Assembly (NCBI GenBank): GCA_028023455.1
Contig: JAQFVV010012537.1
Coordinates: 2,591,889 to 2,655,888, forward strand
Direction: 5' to 3'
From: Epiperipatus broadwayi
Lineage: Eukaryota > Onychophora > Udeonychophora > Euonychophora > Peripatidae
DNA length: 64,000 bases
Shown here: positions 25,640 to 37,485 of the stretch, in pieces
How the letters are laid out: each line of letters starts with the position of its first letter
Numbering within the stretch: position 1 is the stretch's first letter
Program-made: the position numbers and the translations under genes
Notes under the pieces: generated by a model
Seen by the model: only the letters and a program-made list of their open reading frames with translations
What the model was told of the DNA's origin: nothing
The model's database searches: none

Positions 25640-25900
25640 CTTTTTTACAACATAATTTCATTGAAAATTAACTTAAAACTGGGATTTCAAATGTAGCATT
25701 TCTTTTTAATCAATAATAAAAAGTATATATAAAATAAAATAATACTAATAATTTTAATCACATGAAAATGATTTCTATTGCTGATTAAATATGTACTTCA
25801 TAAAACAACCACATCCAAATACATTATTAGGATAACTTGCAAGAAGATTCTAAAGAACTATTTTTAAATAACCTGCAAATATGTTTACTCTTTCATGTAT
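25640..25900 (+). repeat. Dispersed repeat D, copy 2
   Basis: Related to 23400-23640. Its last about 50 bp (AGAACTATTTTTAAATAACC onward) recur at 26728-26780 on the other side of the family C locus. Confidence 0.6.
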
Positions 25901-25904
25901 CACA

Positions 25905-26724
25905 GAACCCTTTTTAAAACAGGCAAAACTCTCCACACAGTAGTGCCACTCAGTGCAAGCCAGAGTAATCAATGGATGCCAAAAGGCTTCTGCATAAAAT
26001 ACCTATCTAGTGTCTACTCATCCAATATCCCCAGACTACTTTCTGGCTTGTGGCCTTCACCAGTGAGCTAGGTGCAGTGCAAGACTCCTCACTGACAAAG
26101 AACCACAAGCCAGAAACTAGTTTAGGGATATTTATGCACAACCATTCTGGCATCCATTGATTACTTTGGCTGCACTGAGTGGCACTACTGTATGGAGAGT
26201 TTTTCCTGTTTTAAAAACAGTTTTGAGCAAGCATAAGAAATGGTGATCGTGTGATGTTTAGTGACTTAATACTAATCCTATCTAATAGGATAATGGTGTC
26301 TATGGTTATTAAAGAACCAAAAATACCAAAATGTATGGGTACTAAACTGATTTCAGACCTATATGACTATATAAGCTAATGAGCTTGGATGAAAATATTA
26401 TTGTGTTTTCAATTTTATTCTCATAGTTTTGTAGCAAAGTAGAGATAAAAGGTGGCTGCTGGAGGTTGCATTAGATCCTAAGATATAGGTGCAGTGTTCT
26501 CAGATCCAAGGCTCCTCACTGACAGAGACCGCAAGTCAAAAACTAGTCTGGGGATTTTGGATTAGTAGGCACTAGATAGGGATTTAATGCACAAGCATTC
26601 TGACATCCATTGATTACCCTGGCTTGCACTAGGTGGTACTACTATATGGAGAAGTTTGCCTGTTTTAATAAGTTATAGCAAGCATAAGAAATGGTGATCA
26701 TGTGATGTTTAGTGGTTTAGAACT
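25905..26724. mobile_element. Compound family C locus: inverted copy plus tandem units
   Basis: From left to right: a minus-oriented terminal part with hammerhead remnant (26028-26068), a plus-oriented hammerhead remnant (26086-26128), a full plus-oriented spacer, and a second plus-oriented hammerhead remnant (26513-26554) with the terminal part to ATCATGTGATGTTTAGTGG. The two plus-oriented ribozyme positions are 427 bp apart, which is the tandem period. All three cores here carry mutations (CUGGUGA, CUGACAA, CUGACAG), so this is an older or inactive locus. Confidence 0.85.
26513..26554 (+). ncRNA. Degenerate hammerhead motif, family C
   Basis: Helix I strands UCCUCA and UGGGGA are intact and the ACUAGUC end is kept, but the core reads CUGACAG instead of CUGANGA and GAAAC has become AAAAC. 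It is probably inactive. It is useful as an aligned relic. Confidence 0.6.
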
Positions 26725-27224
26725 TTTTTTAAGTCAACTTGCAAACACATTTACCCTATCATATATCAATGCCAATCCATTTTGATATACAAAAGGGAAA
26801 ACATATTTGCAAGTTTATTTTGAAATGTTTTTTTAAAATCTGTTTGTAATTTATGCTAGTATTATATTCAAATGTGAATGTTTTATTAAGTATTTATAAA
26901 GGAAAATAATAAAGCTGATTTTTCTCAAAGCAAGATTGGGTATTAATGTAAATTACATAAAAGCAGCTAATACTTATTAATATCGATAATCTTTTGTCTG
27001 CTGCCAAAACAGTGATCCCAACTTTTTCTCTGGTCTAAAGTGTTAATATAAATGCTAAAATTGATACTTGGGTTGTAACAGATTAAGATTTATAATTCAT
27101 AGAAGTTTAAATAAACCCCATTAAACAGGCAAATATAACCTGATTTAAAGATAGACTAATATAGTCCTTTTTAAAACTTTTAAATCTTATTGCTAGCCTT
27201 TATTGTTAAGATAATAAAGCTAAT

Positions 27225-27445
27225 TTTGTCAAATCTAGATAGGTTTATACATGTAAATTCATAAAAATAGTTGACTCTTAGCAATACCAATAATCTTTAA
27301 TCTGATTTTAAGGCAATCATTTATTTAAAAATAAAAGGTTTTATTTTTTTCTTAAAAAAAATAAAAGATTGTCTTGACAGCAGAGAGAAGATTCTTGGTA
27401 TTGATAAGAATGAGTTGCTTTTATGTAATTTTAAAATAAATATTT
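27225..27445. repeat. Foldback, worn
   Basis: The left arm with ATGTAAATTCATAAAAATAG and CAATACCAATAATCTT pairs with the right arm containing AAGATTCTTGGTATTG and GCTTTTATGTAATTTT. The left arm type also occurs in direct orientation at about 26905-27010. Confidence 0.65.
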
Positions 27446-27559
27446 GAGGTATAAGAGTATTTTAAGAAGATGAACTGTGATGCAGATATGGTGAAACTTC
27501 ATTTAAAGGATATCCCCTTCTCTAAATAACATATCAGATAGATACAAAAAAATTACCTT

Positions 27560-27925
27560 ATTGGAGAAATGTATGTTAGGAGTAATAAGAAGAGATTAAA
27601 AGCAAAATACATGGGTAAGAGAGCAAACAGTTATTAATAATAATATTATTGAAAGAATTAAAAGACTGTAGTGGAGTTAGGCTGCACATATTGCTAGAAG
27701 AAATGATAATAGATGGACAGTTGAAATCTTAAACTGGACCAAAAAATTGTAAAAGACTGAGAAAAGGACCACATGTGAGATAGATGGATATAAAAAGGGT
27801 GTTTTCTGGGATGATGTGGAGAAGAGAGGCTAGAGATCAGAAAAGACAGATTTAACTTAGAGAGATTTTCATCCTGCAATGGACTGATAATGATTGACAG
27901 TGATGATGATAAGAAAGGAAAATTA
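27560..27925 (+). mobile_element. LINE 3' end (RTE-like), decayed
   Basis: The plus strand keeps the blocks for MLGVIRRD, 'RLW.SAHIARRNDNRWT', a 'GPHVR' block and 'FILQWTDND', then a short GATGATGATA end as in the copy at 43359. Frameshifts are present. It is 5' truncated near 27560. Confidence 0.85.
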
Positions 27926-28187
27926 TTTTTACAGGACACTGCTAGGTGATACTTTGCATTTATTAAATTTCTTTATTTTCCTAATATTTGTTTATGACAT
28001 CATATTTTCCAACATAAGTATAATTAATTGTTCAAAACATTAAGATAAACAACTCTCCTTCAACACTTAATAAATATCAGTGCAACAAGATGCTTTCTTT
28101 TTATATATGGTAATATATAATAAATGAATAGTGATTAAATGCTCTCTAATTTAAATTTAACCTAATGTAAAATAAATAGACTAAGCT

Positions 28188-28235
28188 CTCACCCTACATA
28201 TGTTTTGAGTCCAACCTAATCTCATCAGGTATCTA
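28188..28235 (-). ncRNA. Hammerhead-like motif, family A, minus copy
   Basis: Minus strand: CUGAUGA, then G...C closing a weak stem II, AAAAC in place of GAAAC, loop AUAU, GUA triplet. Helix III ACAUAUGU is self-complementary. The G to A change in GAAAC lies in a former CpG (UCGAAAC), a usual decay site. Helix I pairing is poor, so this copy is likely dead. Confidence 0.45.
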
Positions 28236-28351
28236 GTTGTTTAAATATCTATTAACTTTGGCATAACAATAGTCAAAGCTTTTTATATAAATACATTTGT
28301 GTGAGAAATTTCACTTTTTAAGATGTATATACATTTTTATATGAACTTAAC

Positions 28352-28398
28352 CTCATACCTGAAGAGGCCAAGTTGTAAATGAAACATATTAATATGAG
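28352..28398 (+). ncRNA. Hammerhead-like motif, family A, plus copy
   Basis: Helix I strands CUCAUA (28352-28357) and UAUGAG (28393-28398) are perfectly complementary, with one C/A mismatch next to the core. The core is CUGAAGA (28359-28365) and GAAAC lies at 28381-28385, followed by AUAUUA. Stem II is badly worn and the triplet is UUA rather than GUA. It is recognised mainly by alignment to the minus copy. Confidence 0.5.
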
Positions 28399-28829
28399 AG
28401 ATTGGTCTGTTTACTTTATGTTTGATAATGATTTGCTTCAGAAAGAGCTAAAATCTGCTCCACAATTATAACAAATATTTGAGGGCTTTTACTAATATCA
28501 ATTTATCTTACAAATTATTTCTTTATTCCTCTCCAGTTTTTTTTTAAATAGCAAAGAATATATTTAAAATGTTAGTATACAAATACCTGTTTTCTATTTA
28601 ATTAACAAGAATTAACAGCATATACACATTAACATATACATTAATGATATAAGAAGATCCAATCTTTTATTAAAATCAGGATTTAAAATGTAGGGCAAAA
28701 GATATTCTATCAAAACATTGTATTAAAAAATGATTAATAATGGCAGAATTATGTGCTTGTCTGCTTTTAAATAGGTATTATCTTGGATTACTGGACTTAT
28801 CTTTAGAAGAAAACATTGATATTTGATAT

Positions 28830-29375
28830 TAATAATTTTATTAGTCATTTATTAGACTAGAGATTATACACTTAATGAATAGTATTTCTATAGTGTAATT
28901 TTCACTACATTATTCTCACACAAAATAGGGATTGGTTTCTATTCACTTACATTGTGGAAGAGTGTAATCATAAACATGTGACCAAAGACATGTGAAAAAG
29001 ATGCATGATCCAAGATTCACATTTCATGTTAAACTAGCACCCATCCGTTGACTCAGATTATAACCTCTTATACATATCTCTATCATTATTCATTACATAT
29101 AAACAGTCAACTACTACAGTTTTATTGATAAGTGTTATATTAAAGCCCTTACAACCTTGACCCAAATCACTTGATGGAGGTATATTAATAATTTTTATTA
29201 GTCATCTATTAGACTAGAGATTATACATTTAATGAATAATATTTCTGGTGTAATTTTCACTACACCACACTCTCACGCAAAATAGGGATTGGTTTCTATT
29301 AACTTTTAACACCTTATGAGAGTGGTATAGTGAAAACTGCACTACAGAAATATTACTTATATTCTATATTTCTAT
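28830..29375 (-). mobile_element. Hammerhead-bearing repeat, family B: tandem pair
   Basis: Two head-to-tail starts (TTATTAGTCATTTATTAGAC at about 28844 and its close copy at about 29197) are about 353 bp apart. The first unit is complete, with a worn ribozyme block near 29010-29060. The second is internally deleted and ends in an inverted terminal part (TAGTGAAAACTGCACTACAG). This matches the layout at 36490-37235. Confidence 0.8.
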
Positions 29376-31344
29376 AATGATATGTATATTTTATGTACAA
29401 ATATATATAAAGAGGGAGAAAAAATGTAAAGCCAGAAATGATGGGGGGGGGGGATGATTAGATTTTATTGGAGCAGGTGGATCTGTAATAATGCATTTTG
29501 ATACTGCAAAAAGTGTTTGGACTAAAAGAAGTGAACAAATAAAAGATTTAAAAAAGGTTTAATAAACTGAAATAGTGATTGAATACTTTGACATTTTGAA
29601 GGTGATGTGACATTATGATGCCTTAAGTGACAGAGCTATAATATGAAGTATAATATTTTAGTTCTCCAGTCTACTAATATATTAAACCATGCTGTTCAAT
29701 GTGAAATAAAACCATTGCATCCTACCTTGTCTACTCAAAATTCAAATATTATTTGATTTCACAATCAACCATGCAATTAAATAAATCACTAATATTCTTT
29801 GTCGTTATAATCATTTCTCATCAGTTTATTTTGGTCACTGCTATGTTAAAGTGCCATTTTATTGCACAATAAAAATATATATCTAAACATAAGCATCTAA
29901 TTCTGATAATAAATCCAATATTTGAATTGTAAAAGAATTTTAGCAACTTTCCCTATTCTTGAAATTATTATATAGTTTCAAATTAATGAATGTAATATAA
30001 ACTAGAAATCAATTACTAATAACACTGAAGAAAATAAATATTTCATTAATCCACATATTCTGAATGCTCAACTACTTCACACTCAATCTCATTCTTTACC
30101 TCACTCTCAATCTCATTACTATTTGAGATCTAATGGGTTTTCATTAAAAACTTAACCTTGACAATGGGGAACGCTATTTTATTGAAACATTGGGAAGTAA
30201 TCCAAAATAATACATGGTTTAACTTAAAAACTACTTTATTTACATCATATAACCATGAAAGCATTAAATTTAATATTAAATTTCTATGCAAACAATAAAA
30301 GTATTAACCAAAAAACATATGAGTTTACTTTCAATTTTGATCTGCAAAATATTAAGATTTTTTTTTTAATGGGAAGAGGGGGAGGGGGAATCGAAAAAGT
30401 GATTTTGAAAAATGAGAAATAGACACTGTGTGAACATTAACATTTATGAATCCTGAGATATATAACATGATAACATTTACTTTTGCTAAATTAAAATTTG
30501 AACTGCTTCTAGTTGAAAAAGGTTACGAAAATAAAACGAAAGTACTTCTGTGTTTTATAATAGTTATTTGGAAAAATTATTACCACCATTAATACTTTAT
30601 TATTGTGATAATTAATTTATAATGAATATTTTATTTGATTTATATATATACATTCATATACATATTGCAGATCTTTGCCTATTCTAAATGATAAAATGCT
30701 GCATTTAAATTGTGCTGTCATTTTGAAACTTATTTAGAAGGACTCAATTAGCTGTAAATACTAATATCAATACTTAATAGTTAGTTTAAAAGTTAGCTCA
30801 TTTTGTACATACTGAATAATATATATAAATATTCATGCACAACTTTTTAAACACCAAATGTGTATTAAAAATCACACATTTTACAAGTTCATTTTCGTGT
30901 GTAATTAATTTTTTTTTTTAAAAAAATTTGGATTTTTTTCAAGACAAAATTAAAATTGGGGTTGAGAAGAATATTTTAAAACATTCATTAAAAATTTTAA
31001 TGAGTGTAATTTTATACCAAAATGAAGTCAATGAAAATATTTTGACCTCAAGGTCGATTAGAAATAACTTTGTTATGATATGGGCAGGAAATGAGTGCAA
31101 TTGTTTTCAAGTACCCCCCCCCCCACCTTTAAATATATATTTTCAAAATTTGTCATTGATGGTTGGGAAAAAAATATCAGTAATAATAAAATGGCTATTG
31201 TAGCTTTTAGTCTTTAAATTACTATTCTTCTGAATTATCTTTTTTTTTTTTGTAATGATTAAACAAAATCTGCCTATAAGGATAAAATTACTTTTAATGT
31301 ATGGATATAAATAAATCGTTTGAAATAAGATTGTTGACCCAAAA
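29376..31344. other. AT-rich DNA, no gene recognised
   Basis: Contains a G-run at 29443-29454, a C-run near 31113 and no recognisable coding region or repeat. The frame at 30928-31203 is Lys/Ile/Asn-rich and spans the C-run; it has no family motif. Confidence 0.55.
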
Positions 31345-31940
31345 TTGATATTTATTTCCATACCATTATCAATCCACTATCATTTTCAACCACTATCGAT
31401 CGACTGGGATATGAAGAGCTCTCCAAATTTAAGTGGTTCCCTGATCCAAAGCTTCTCTTCCCACATCACATCAATAAACTTTTTAATTTCATCCATTCAT
31501 CTCACATGTGGTCTCTTTCTGGGTGCTTTACAATCTCTTGAAATCCAATGTAAACTTCAATTTTTAATTTCACATATTTAGTTGTTAAATTATGTTATTG
31601 TTGATAGACTCTCTTCATATTTTATTAAGTGGTCTGAATTCTCTACATTGCTCTTCTAATAATCCAAGTCTCACATCCATATGCAAAAACTATTAAGAGA
31701 TATCTGTTGAAAACGTTTTTTTTTAAACTTAGATATGTTTTCTTTTAATATTAAATTATTTTTATACATAACCTCTATTCAAATTTTAATTCTACTATTA
31801 ATTTTATTCTTTATGTTTCCATCTGTATTAATAATATGACAAAGATATTTGTAGTTGCTAATTTCTACTTCATTTTCTTCTTCTGTAAAAATCCATTGAA
31901 CATTACTTTACACCTTCTTAGCATTTATTTTTAATCCTAA
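31345..31940 (-). mobile_element. LINE 3' fragment (RTE-like), decayed
   Basis: Minus-strand counterpart of the 42820-43359 element, beginning (3') near the 'GDDGLIVV' equivalent at 31345 and reaching the block before the thumb near 31930. It has multiple frameshifts. It ends against an (AT)n run at 31939. Confidence 0.75.
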
Positions 31941-32859
31941 TATATATATATACAATAATAAAATAGTACAATGTTAGAAAATATGTAACAGCCAGAGACA
32001 TATTCTCCGAATACTCTCAATACAAAAATATGAACAATTTTCTGGTTGCTTAATCTTATAAAATCAACTTCTTACAAAAAAAAAAAAAAAAATCAACATT
32101 TCTTTCTACATATTCAAAATATTATATAGGAAGTATCCATTCGATTATGAAATACCCGGATGGTACTGTGTGTAGATTGGTTTTTAAAAAAACCAGTTAT
32201 CAACAATCTTTTCATTGGGACACACTGTATAGATTTTTTTTTTAATATGCAAAACTGTTCCACTTAAATTTAATCTATTGAATTAATTATTCTGTGGCAC
32301 AATAAATATTAAAATAAGATTTATTTTATCAACTATTTAAATATTTACGCTTATGAAATATCTACTATTTCTCAACTTCCATACATATGTAATATGAATT
32401 TAAATTGTTAATAGAAATTACTTTTTAAATATTATTGTTTGTTTAATCTATTTTAAAGAAATAATATGTTTTGGCAAAATTTTCATTAATTAATCTGAGT
32501 TTCTCTTTAAATAGTTTAATTTTAATATGATATATTAATCATTTATTCGTTCATATGAATAATTACAATACACTTTAGAATAAGATTAGCTGTGTTTTGA
32601 AGTCTGCATAACTTGTGAAAATTGATATTGTAAACATAATCATATTTTGATTCAATTTAATAACAACCTTCATAAAAATAAATCTTTATATTCTTGATGT
32701 GGGATATAAATAGAAAAAAAAACACCAGTTAAAATAAACAAATCAAATAAACAATATAAAGAGATACCTTAGCTGAGCATTTCATTAGAAATATAAAAAT
32801 ATTATTAAAAAAAAATTGTATGTTGTTCTTAACAATATATATATGTTGGAGATCCTATG

Positions 32860-33100
32860 TAATATTTTTAATTATTGTAGGCTTATAAATAACTATGTTT
32901 CTTTACTTAGCTTTAAAAAATTTCATTATTTAATATTTATAAGAAAAAAATGTTTAAATTTAACTTAAAAATCATAAAATTTTAATAATATGGAATTGAT
33001 AAAATTTTATCGTTCACAATATTGCCTGTGACAGTTTCTTCATTATTAAGGTTTTTGGTATAGGGTAATTTTCACTTCAATTTTAAAAAAATCGAATTAA
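32860..33100 (+). repeat. Dispersed repeat F, copy 1
   Basis: Shared in opposite orientation with about 45020-45260: TGTGACAGTTTCTTCAT, TTTTCACTTCAATTTTAAAA and ATTGTAGGCTTA blocks in the same relative order. Nature unknown. Confidence 0.65.
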
Positions 33101-35416
33101 TAACTCTGCAACAACCTCTGCAAAGGTATTTATTAAATATTTTCATTACTTGAATCTTTGTTTACAAATTTAAAATTGAGAGAAATCACAGACTTATCAA
33201 TTAATAATATCAATTAATTTTTAAATATCTGGAAATAAATTTCATGATCAATCCTTTGGCCTAAGCATTTTTTCTCTATATATAAAGAAATGAGACATAA
33301 TAAAAGATGGGACCAATTTTATTATTGTTTTATTTATGGCTAGAATACATTTCAATTATTTATACTATTATATCAGGATTCGTTTGTGCATATTTACTGA
33401 GACAATTTTACTAAAACCCCTTTTTATTTATAGCAAGTTTTGGTGCCAAATTAAATTATGAAAAAATGTGGAATAAAAAATAGCTAAAAAATTCATGCTT
33501 TAAATCAAAAATTTTAGAGATACCTGCATAAAATAATAATAATTTTTTTCTAAGTAAAACTAAGTTAATTAAAGGTAAAAGAAATATAAAAATAATTGTA
33601 TAATAATAATACTAATTATAACAAAAATAATTATATGCTACTACTACTACCACTATGACTACCACTACCACTTTCACTACCACCACTACTACTACTACTG
33701 GATTTTTAAAATCTTGTGTCAAAATTATAGGAGGTTATAAATTAGTATTAAGTAAGATAAGCAAAAGATATGATAAAGAATAAATATTAAAAAAGTAGAA
33801 AAGACTAGAAATTGATAAACTTTTGCATAGAAAATAATATGGTACTAATAAACACATAGCTTAAAAGTCATAAAAATCTATTGACATATACATAGCTTTA
33901 AGTAACATGAATAGATTATAGATGAATTAGTTAATGATTTACACACAATAAATTTAGAAATAATATTGATAAAGCATATGCATATCTTAGAAGTAATATG
34001 ACTTTGAAACAAAACTGTAATCAGCTTATAGTTGTTTTAAGATAATAATTTGTAATTATATCAACTCAACCTAATTCACTATAATGTTTAAATAATTAAT
34101 ATTTTAAAAGACCAGTTATGATTACTTCCAATTTTAAAATCGAATTAATTTTAATCATTTAGCTATGAGATTTCTTAATTGTTTACATGAAAATGTGATA
34201 AATATTTTTCAAATTTTTTATTTTTAGCAAATCAACTTATTTTTAAATCTTTACATTTTTGAAACAAAATTATTAAAAACATAAGTTTAAAAATGAAAAG
34301 TAATTTAAAAATAAGATATCAACTTTATAAATAAACAAAAATAATAAACCAGAAGTAAATAATCAAAACAAAATACTTCAATTTGAAAAAAATTATTTCA
34401 GTGAAAAAAAACCATTAAATTTCTGTTATTAAGACAAATTTCAGTAAAGAATATGTTCAATTAACAAAATTAAAATTTCATTTGTAATTACAAAAAATAA
34501 AAAATAATTATGTTTCCAGAATTTCTTGTTGGATAGAAAACAGTAGTAAGTATTTTCTCTGTATTATTAGAAAATTTTTATCTGCTCAATTTTCTGTTAA
34601 AAACAAATATATTTAAATAAAAGTTAAATGTAAATATCATATACTTACTAACAAACAAATATTTATTTTAATTATATATAAAATAAATAGGTAAATAAAT
34701 TATGTAAAAAGTTGTGCAAACAATTTACCTCCTTGAATTGACTTTTTACTAAAAAAATTTGTCATCTAGATATTTTAATTAGAATTAAATCTTTTTGTTT
34801 AATCATTAGTTTTTTTGCAGAGCATTGATTGGTACTGAGGTCACTTTCAATTTCCTTCACTCTCTTATGACTGTCTATAGCATTAGTTTTTTAGTTTTGC
34901 ATTCATTTAAAATGGAACTAATATATATATTGATTTATTAATCTTAAAAAAATCTGAAGATGTCTAAAGAATATAATATAAATGAATTGGCAATATTGGT
35001 GATTACTAGATTTTTTGTTTTCAGGCTTTGAGAGTGTTTGCAATAATGTTTAAGAATAAACATTCTTTGTTTCACTTTGAAAAGAAAAATTGTATACTCT
35101 TCAAAGTTTATTTAAATATTTATGATTATTTTTGCAAAATATTTGTATAGTATTTATTTTAAGACAATAATATTCACTCACATAAATTTTATTTGAAAAT
35201 TTTGTTTTTAAAAAGATAGAAAAAAAAAAAACAGTAAAAAAAAGGAAATCATGATTGGATTCACTTTCACAAATACTACAGTAATAAATTGTCATTTAAA
35301 AATAATTATAAATGCAATTTTAAATTTTGAAACAGAATTTGATTGTTTTATGATGTCTTTACAAATGAAGTTCAAATAAAAAATATTTCATTTAGACTTT
35401 TTTTAATTGGCATCTC
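33100..35416. other. AT-rich DNA with a (CTA/CCA)n microsatellite
   Basis: A CTACTACCAC-type trinucleotide run lies at 33639-33699. Otherwise there are poly(A)/poly(T) tracts with no coding, RNA or repeat signal. Confidence 0.6.
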
Positions 35417-35560
35417 TGTGTGGTTTAGTGCAGTTAGTACACCATCTGACTTGGGATCAGAAGGTCCCTGTATCAATTCTAGTGCTTACAGGTTTGATGC
35501 TGGCACTTCTTATGAACTCCCAAACTATATGTTTGATTTTTTATGCAATAAAAAAAGCTA
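35417..35560 (+). mobile_element. tRNA-derived SINE 2
   Basis: GTGTGGTTTAGTGCAGTTAG (A-box region) is followed by an anticodon-arm-like CTGA-CTTGGGA-TCAG, an AGGTCC block and a worn B box GTATCAATTCT. This tRNA-like order is followed by a GGCACTTCTTATGAACTCCC body shared with the minus-strand copy at 37365-37485. The tail is A-rich (CAATAAAAAAAG). No functional tRNA: the acceptor stem does not close. Confidence 0.65.
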
Positions 35561-36139
35561 TTGTTTTGATTATGTATTTCAGATTGTTTTTTTTTCTTCT
35601 ATATTTACAAAGTCAATGTTTTATTTTTGAAAATGTTTTTTATTTGAAAAATTTATATTTTTAATAAATAAAATCAAATTTATTATTATATGATCTTAAA
35701 ATAAACTGTTGGAAATATAATTTAAATAGATTCTAGGGAATATGAAAACATCTTCAATGCAAATGAAATAAAATCAATCCAAACATATTGTCATCAAACA
35801 AATGAAATAAATCACCATTAAAAAATCACTGATCCCAAACACAGTATTAATATATCTAAGATGGTCTATGATGTCCAAAATTAAGTTTGATATCTCTATG
35901 AAGATGATTTTTATATTAAAATGGGATACTACTAGTAGGTGCAGCTTACTAAATAAAGCACAGCATTTTAGATCATGATAGAATTATATGAAAGAGCTGA
36001 TTAGCTGGTGATTTTCAAGTCAGTAAGTTATTATATAAAATTACATTTTCACCATGGTACACCATCTTGTTTAAGCTTTATTGAATTCTTAATAAATCTC
36101 TATCATTCAATAAAATAGCAATGTATGACGATTTATGAA

Positions 36140-36290
36140 GCATTACCAAAACTGGCATTTATTGATTATGAAAGCTTATGCTTGGGTACTGATTATTCTA
36201 TTAGGATGTCAAAGTTGATAAGAATTTATTATCAATAAAGTACTAAACATCACATGATCACTACTATATGGAGAGTTTTGCTGTATTTTG
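36140..36290. mobile_element. Worn family C copy
   Basis: Recognisable pieces only: CTGGCATTTATTGATTA, GCTTATGCTTGGGTA, CTAAACATCACATGATCAC and CTACTATATGGAGAGTTTTG. The ribozyme part is lost. Confidence 0.6.
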
Positions 36291-36489
36291 AATTGTTTAA
36301 TATCAATAAAGCAATTGATTAATTTGTTAAGGAATAATTAATTCTGTACTATTAACAGTTTAGCAAAATGCACATTTTGCAGGTGTATTAAATATTTCAA
36401 TTCCATTATAGGTCTGTGCTTAAATAAAAACTATTTAGTCCTACTGTATATGGTAAGAAAAACCAACATTTGTTCGAAAAATTTGGTTT

Positions 36490-37235
36490 TATTATATATA
36501 TAATATTTCTGTAGTGTAATTTTCACTACACCATTCTCACACAAGGTAGGGACTGTTTTCTGTCTGCTTATAACACCTTATGGAGAGATGTAATCATAAA
36601 CACATAACCAAAGATATGAAAAAGATGTCTGACTTTGAGAAGCATATTTCAGGCTGAACCAGTATTCATCAGTTGGCACAGATCACATTCTCTTACACAT
36701 ATCTTTATCATTGTTCAGTGTAAATAGATAGCCAATTACTACAGTCTAATTAATAAGTTTTGACACAAATAACATGTTGTAAGTATATTAATAATTATTA
36801 TTATTCATTCATTAGATTAGAGGATATCCATTTAATGAATAATATTTTTGTAGGGTAATTTCACTACACCACTCTCACACAAAGTAGGGACTGGCTTCTA
36901 TCCACTTTTAACACCTTGTGAAGGGGGTATAATCATTAACATATGACCAAAGATGTAGAACAGATGCATAATTCACAAGATGCATATTTCGTGCTGAACA
37001 AGCATTCATCAGTTGGCCCAGATAACATTTTCTTACACATATCTTTATCACTGTTCACTATACATAGATAGGGAATTAAATTTAATGATAAGTGTCAAAG
37101 TGTTAAAAGGGATAAAAACCAGTCCGTACCTTGACTGGGAATGGTGTAGTGAATATTACGCTACAAAAATATTATTCATTAAATGGATAATTTCTATTCT
37201 AATAAATGACTAATAAAAAGTATTAATATTATATA
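36490..37235 (-). mobile_element. Hammerhead-bearing repeat, family B: tandem dimer with inverted end
   Basis: Two head-to-tail units whose ribozyme cores (minus CTGATGA at 36666-36672 and 37006-37012) lie 340 bp apart. The second unit is bounded by long inverted ends (about 95 bp: 36784-36880 against 37142-37235), including ATTTAATGAATAATATTT and GTAGTGAA blocks. The first unit lacks the outer end. The unit order matches that at 28830-29375, so the tandem arrangement is a property of the family. Confidence 0.85.
36974..37018 (-). ncRNA. Hammerhead ribozyme motif, family B
   Basis: Minus strand: helix I 5' end CCAA, core CUGAUGA, stem II with UGCU pairing AGCA around a UGUUC loop, GAAA, then a two-pair helix III (AU/AU around AUGC), NUH triplet AUC, helix I 3' end UUG. 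The A/C pair at the base of stem II would be G-C in the related copy at 47138. Helix I has only three clear pairs here. Confidence 0.65.
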
Positions 37236-37364
37236 TATATATATGTGTTGTTGTTTTTTAAATCATTCCCTCTAAACTGCTAATTTATAATTATATTAAT
37301 TTATATCTAAATTATTTATACTACATATATATTTAAAATAAATAAATAAATAGATAACCAAATA

Positions 37365-37485
37365 ACTTTATTGGTCGGAGTTTATAAAAAGTTCAACTGT
37401 CAGAAGTGCTAAAACGGGAATCGATCCGACATCCTGACATTCCAGAGTCTGACAATTTATCACTGCTCTAAACCACACAAAACCT
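37365..37485 (-). mobile_element. tRNA-derived SINE 2, minus copy
   Basis: Minus strand: GTGTGGTTTAGAGCAGTG A-box region, B box GGATCGATTCCCG, then TTAGCACTTCTGACAGTTG body and TTTATAAACTCC, ending in a (TTTA)n tail (37340-37352 on the plus strand as AAATAAATAAAT). It is the same family as 35417-35560. The left neighbour is the tail repeat and the right neighbour is the duplicated block holding SINE 1. Confidence 0.7.

Larger units (their letters stand above)
28140..28445. repeat. Inverted pair of hammerhead-bearing repeat, family A
   Basis: A minus-oriented copy (about 28140-28245) and a plus-oriented copy (about 28345-28445) align over roughly 100 bp, including CCTGA(T/A)GAG, AAACATAT and TGAGAG..T..GTCT. 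Each contains a hammerhead-like core. The spacer between them is not repeated. Confidence 0.65.

Noticed and set aside
29816-29850. Minus-strand CTGATGAG near 29830
   Set aside because: No GAAA with pairing flanks; isolated match.
35417-35490. Functional tRNA gene
   Set aside because: A box, anticodon-like arm and worn B box are present, but the acceptor stem does not close and the body continues as a SINE shared with 37365-37485.
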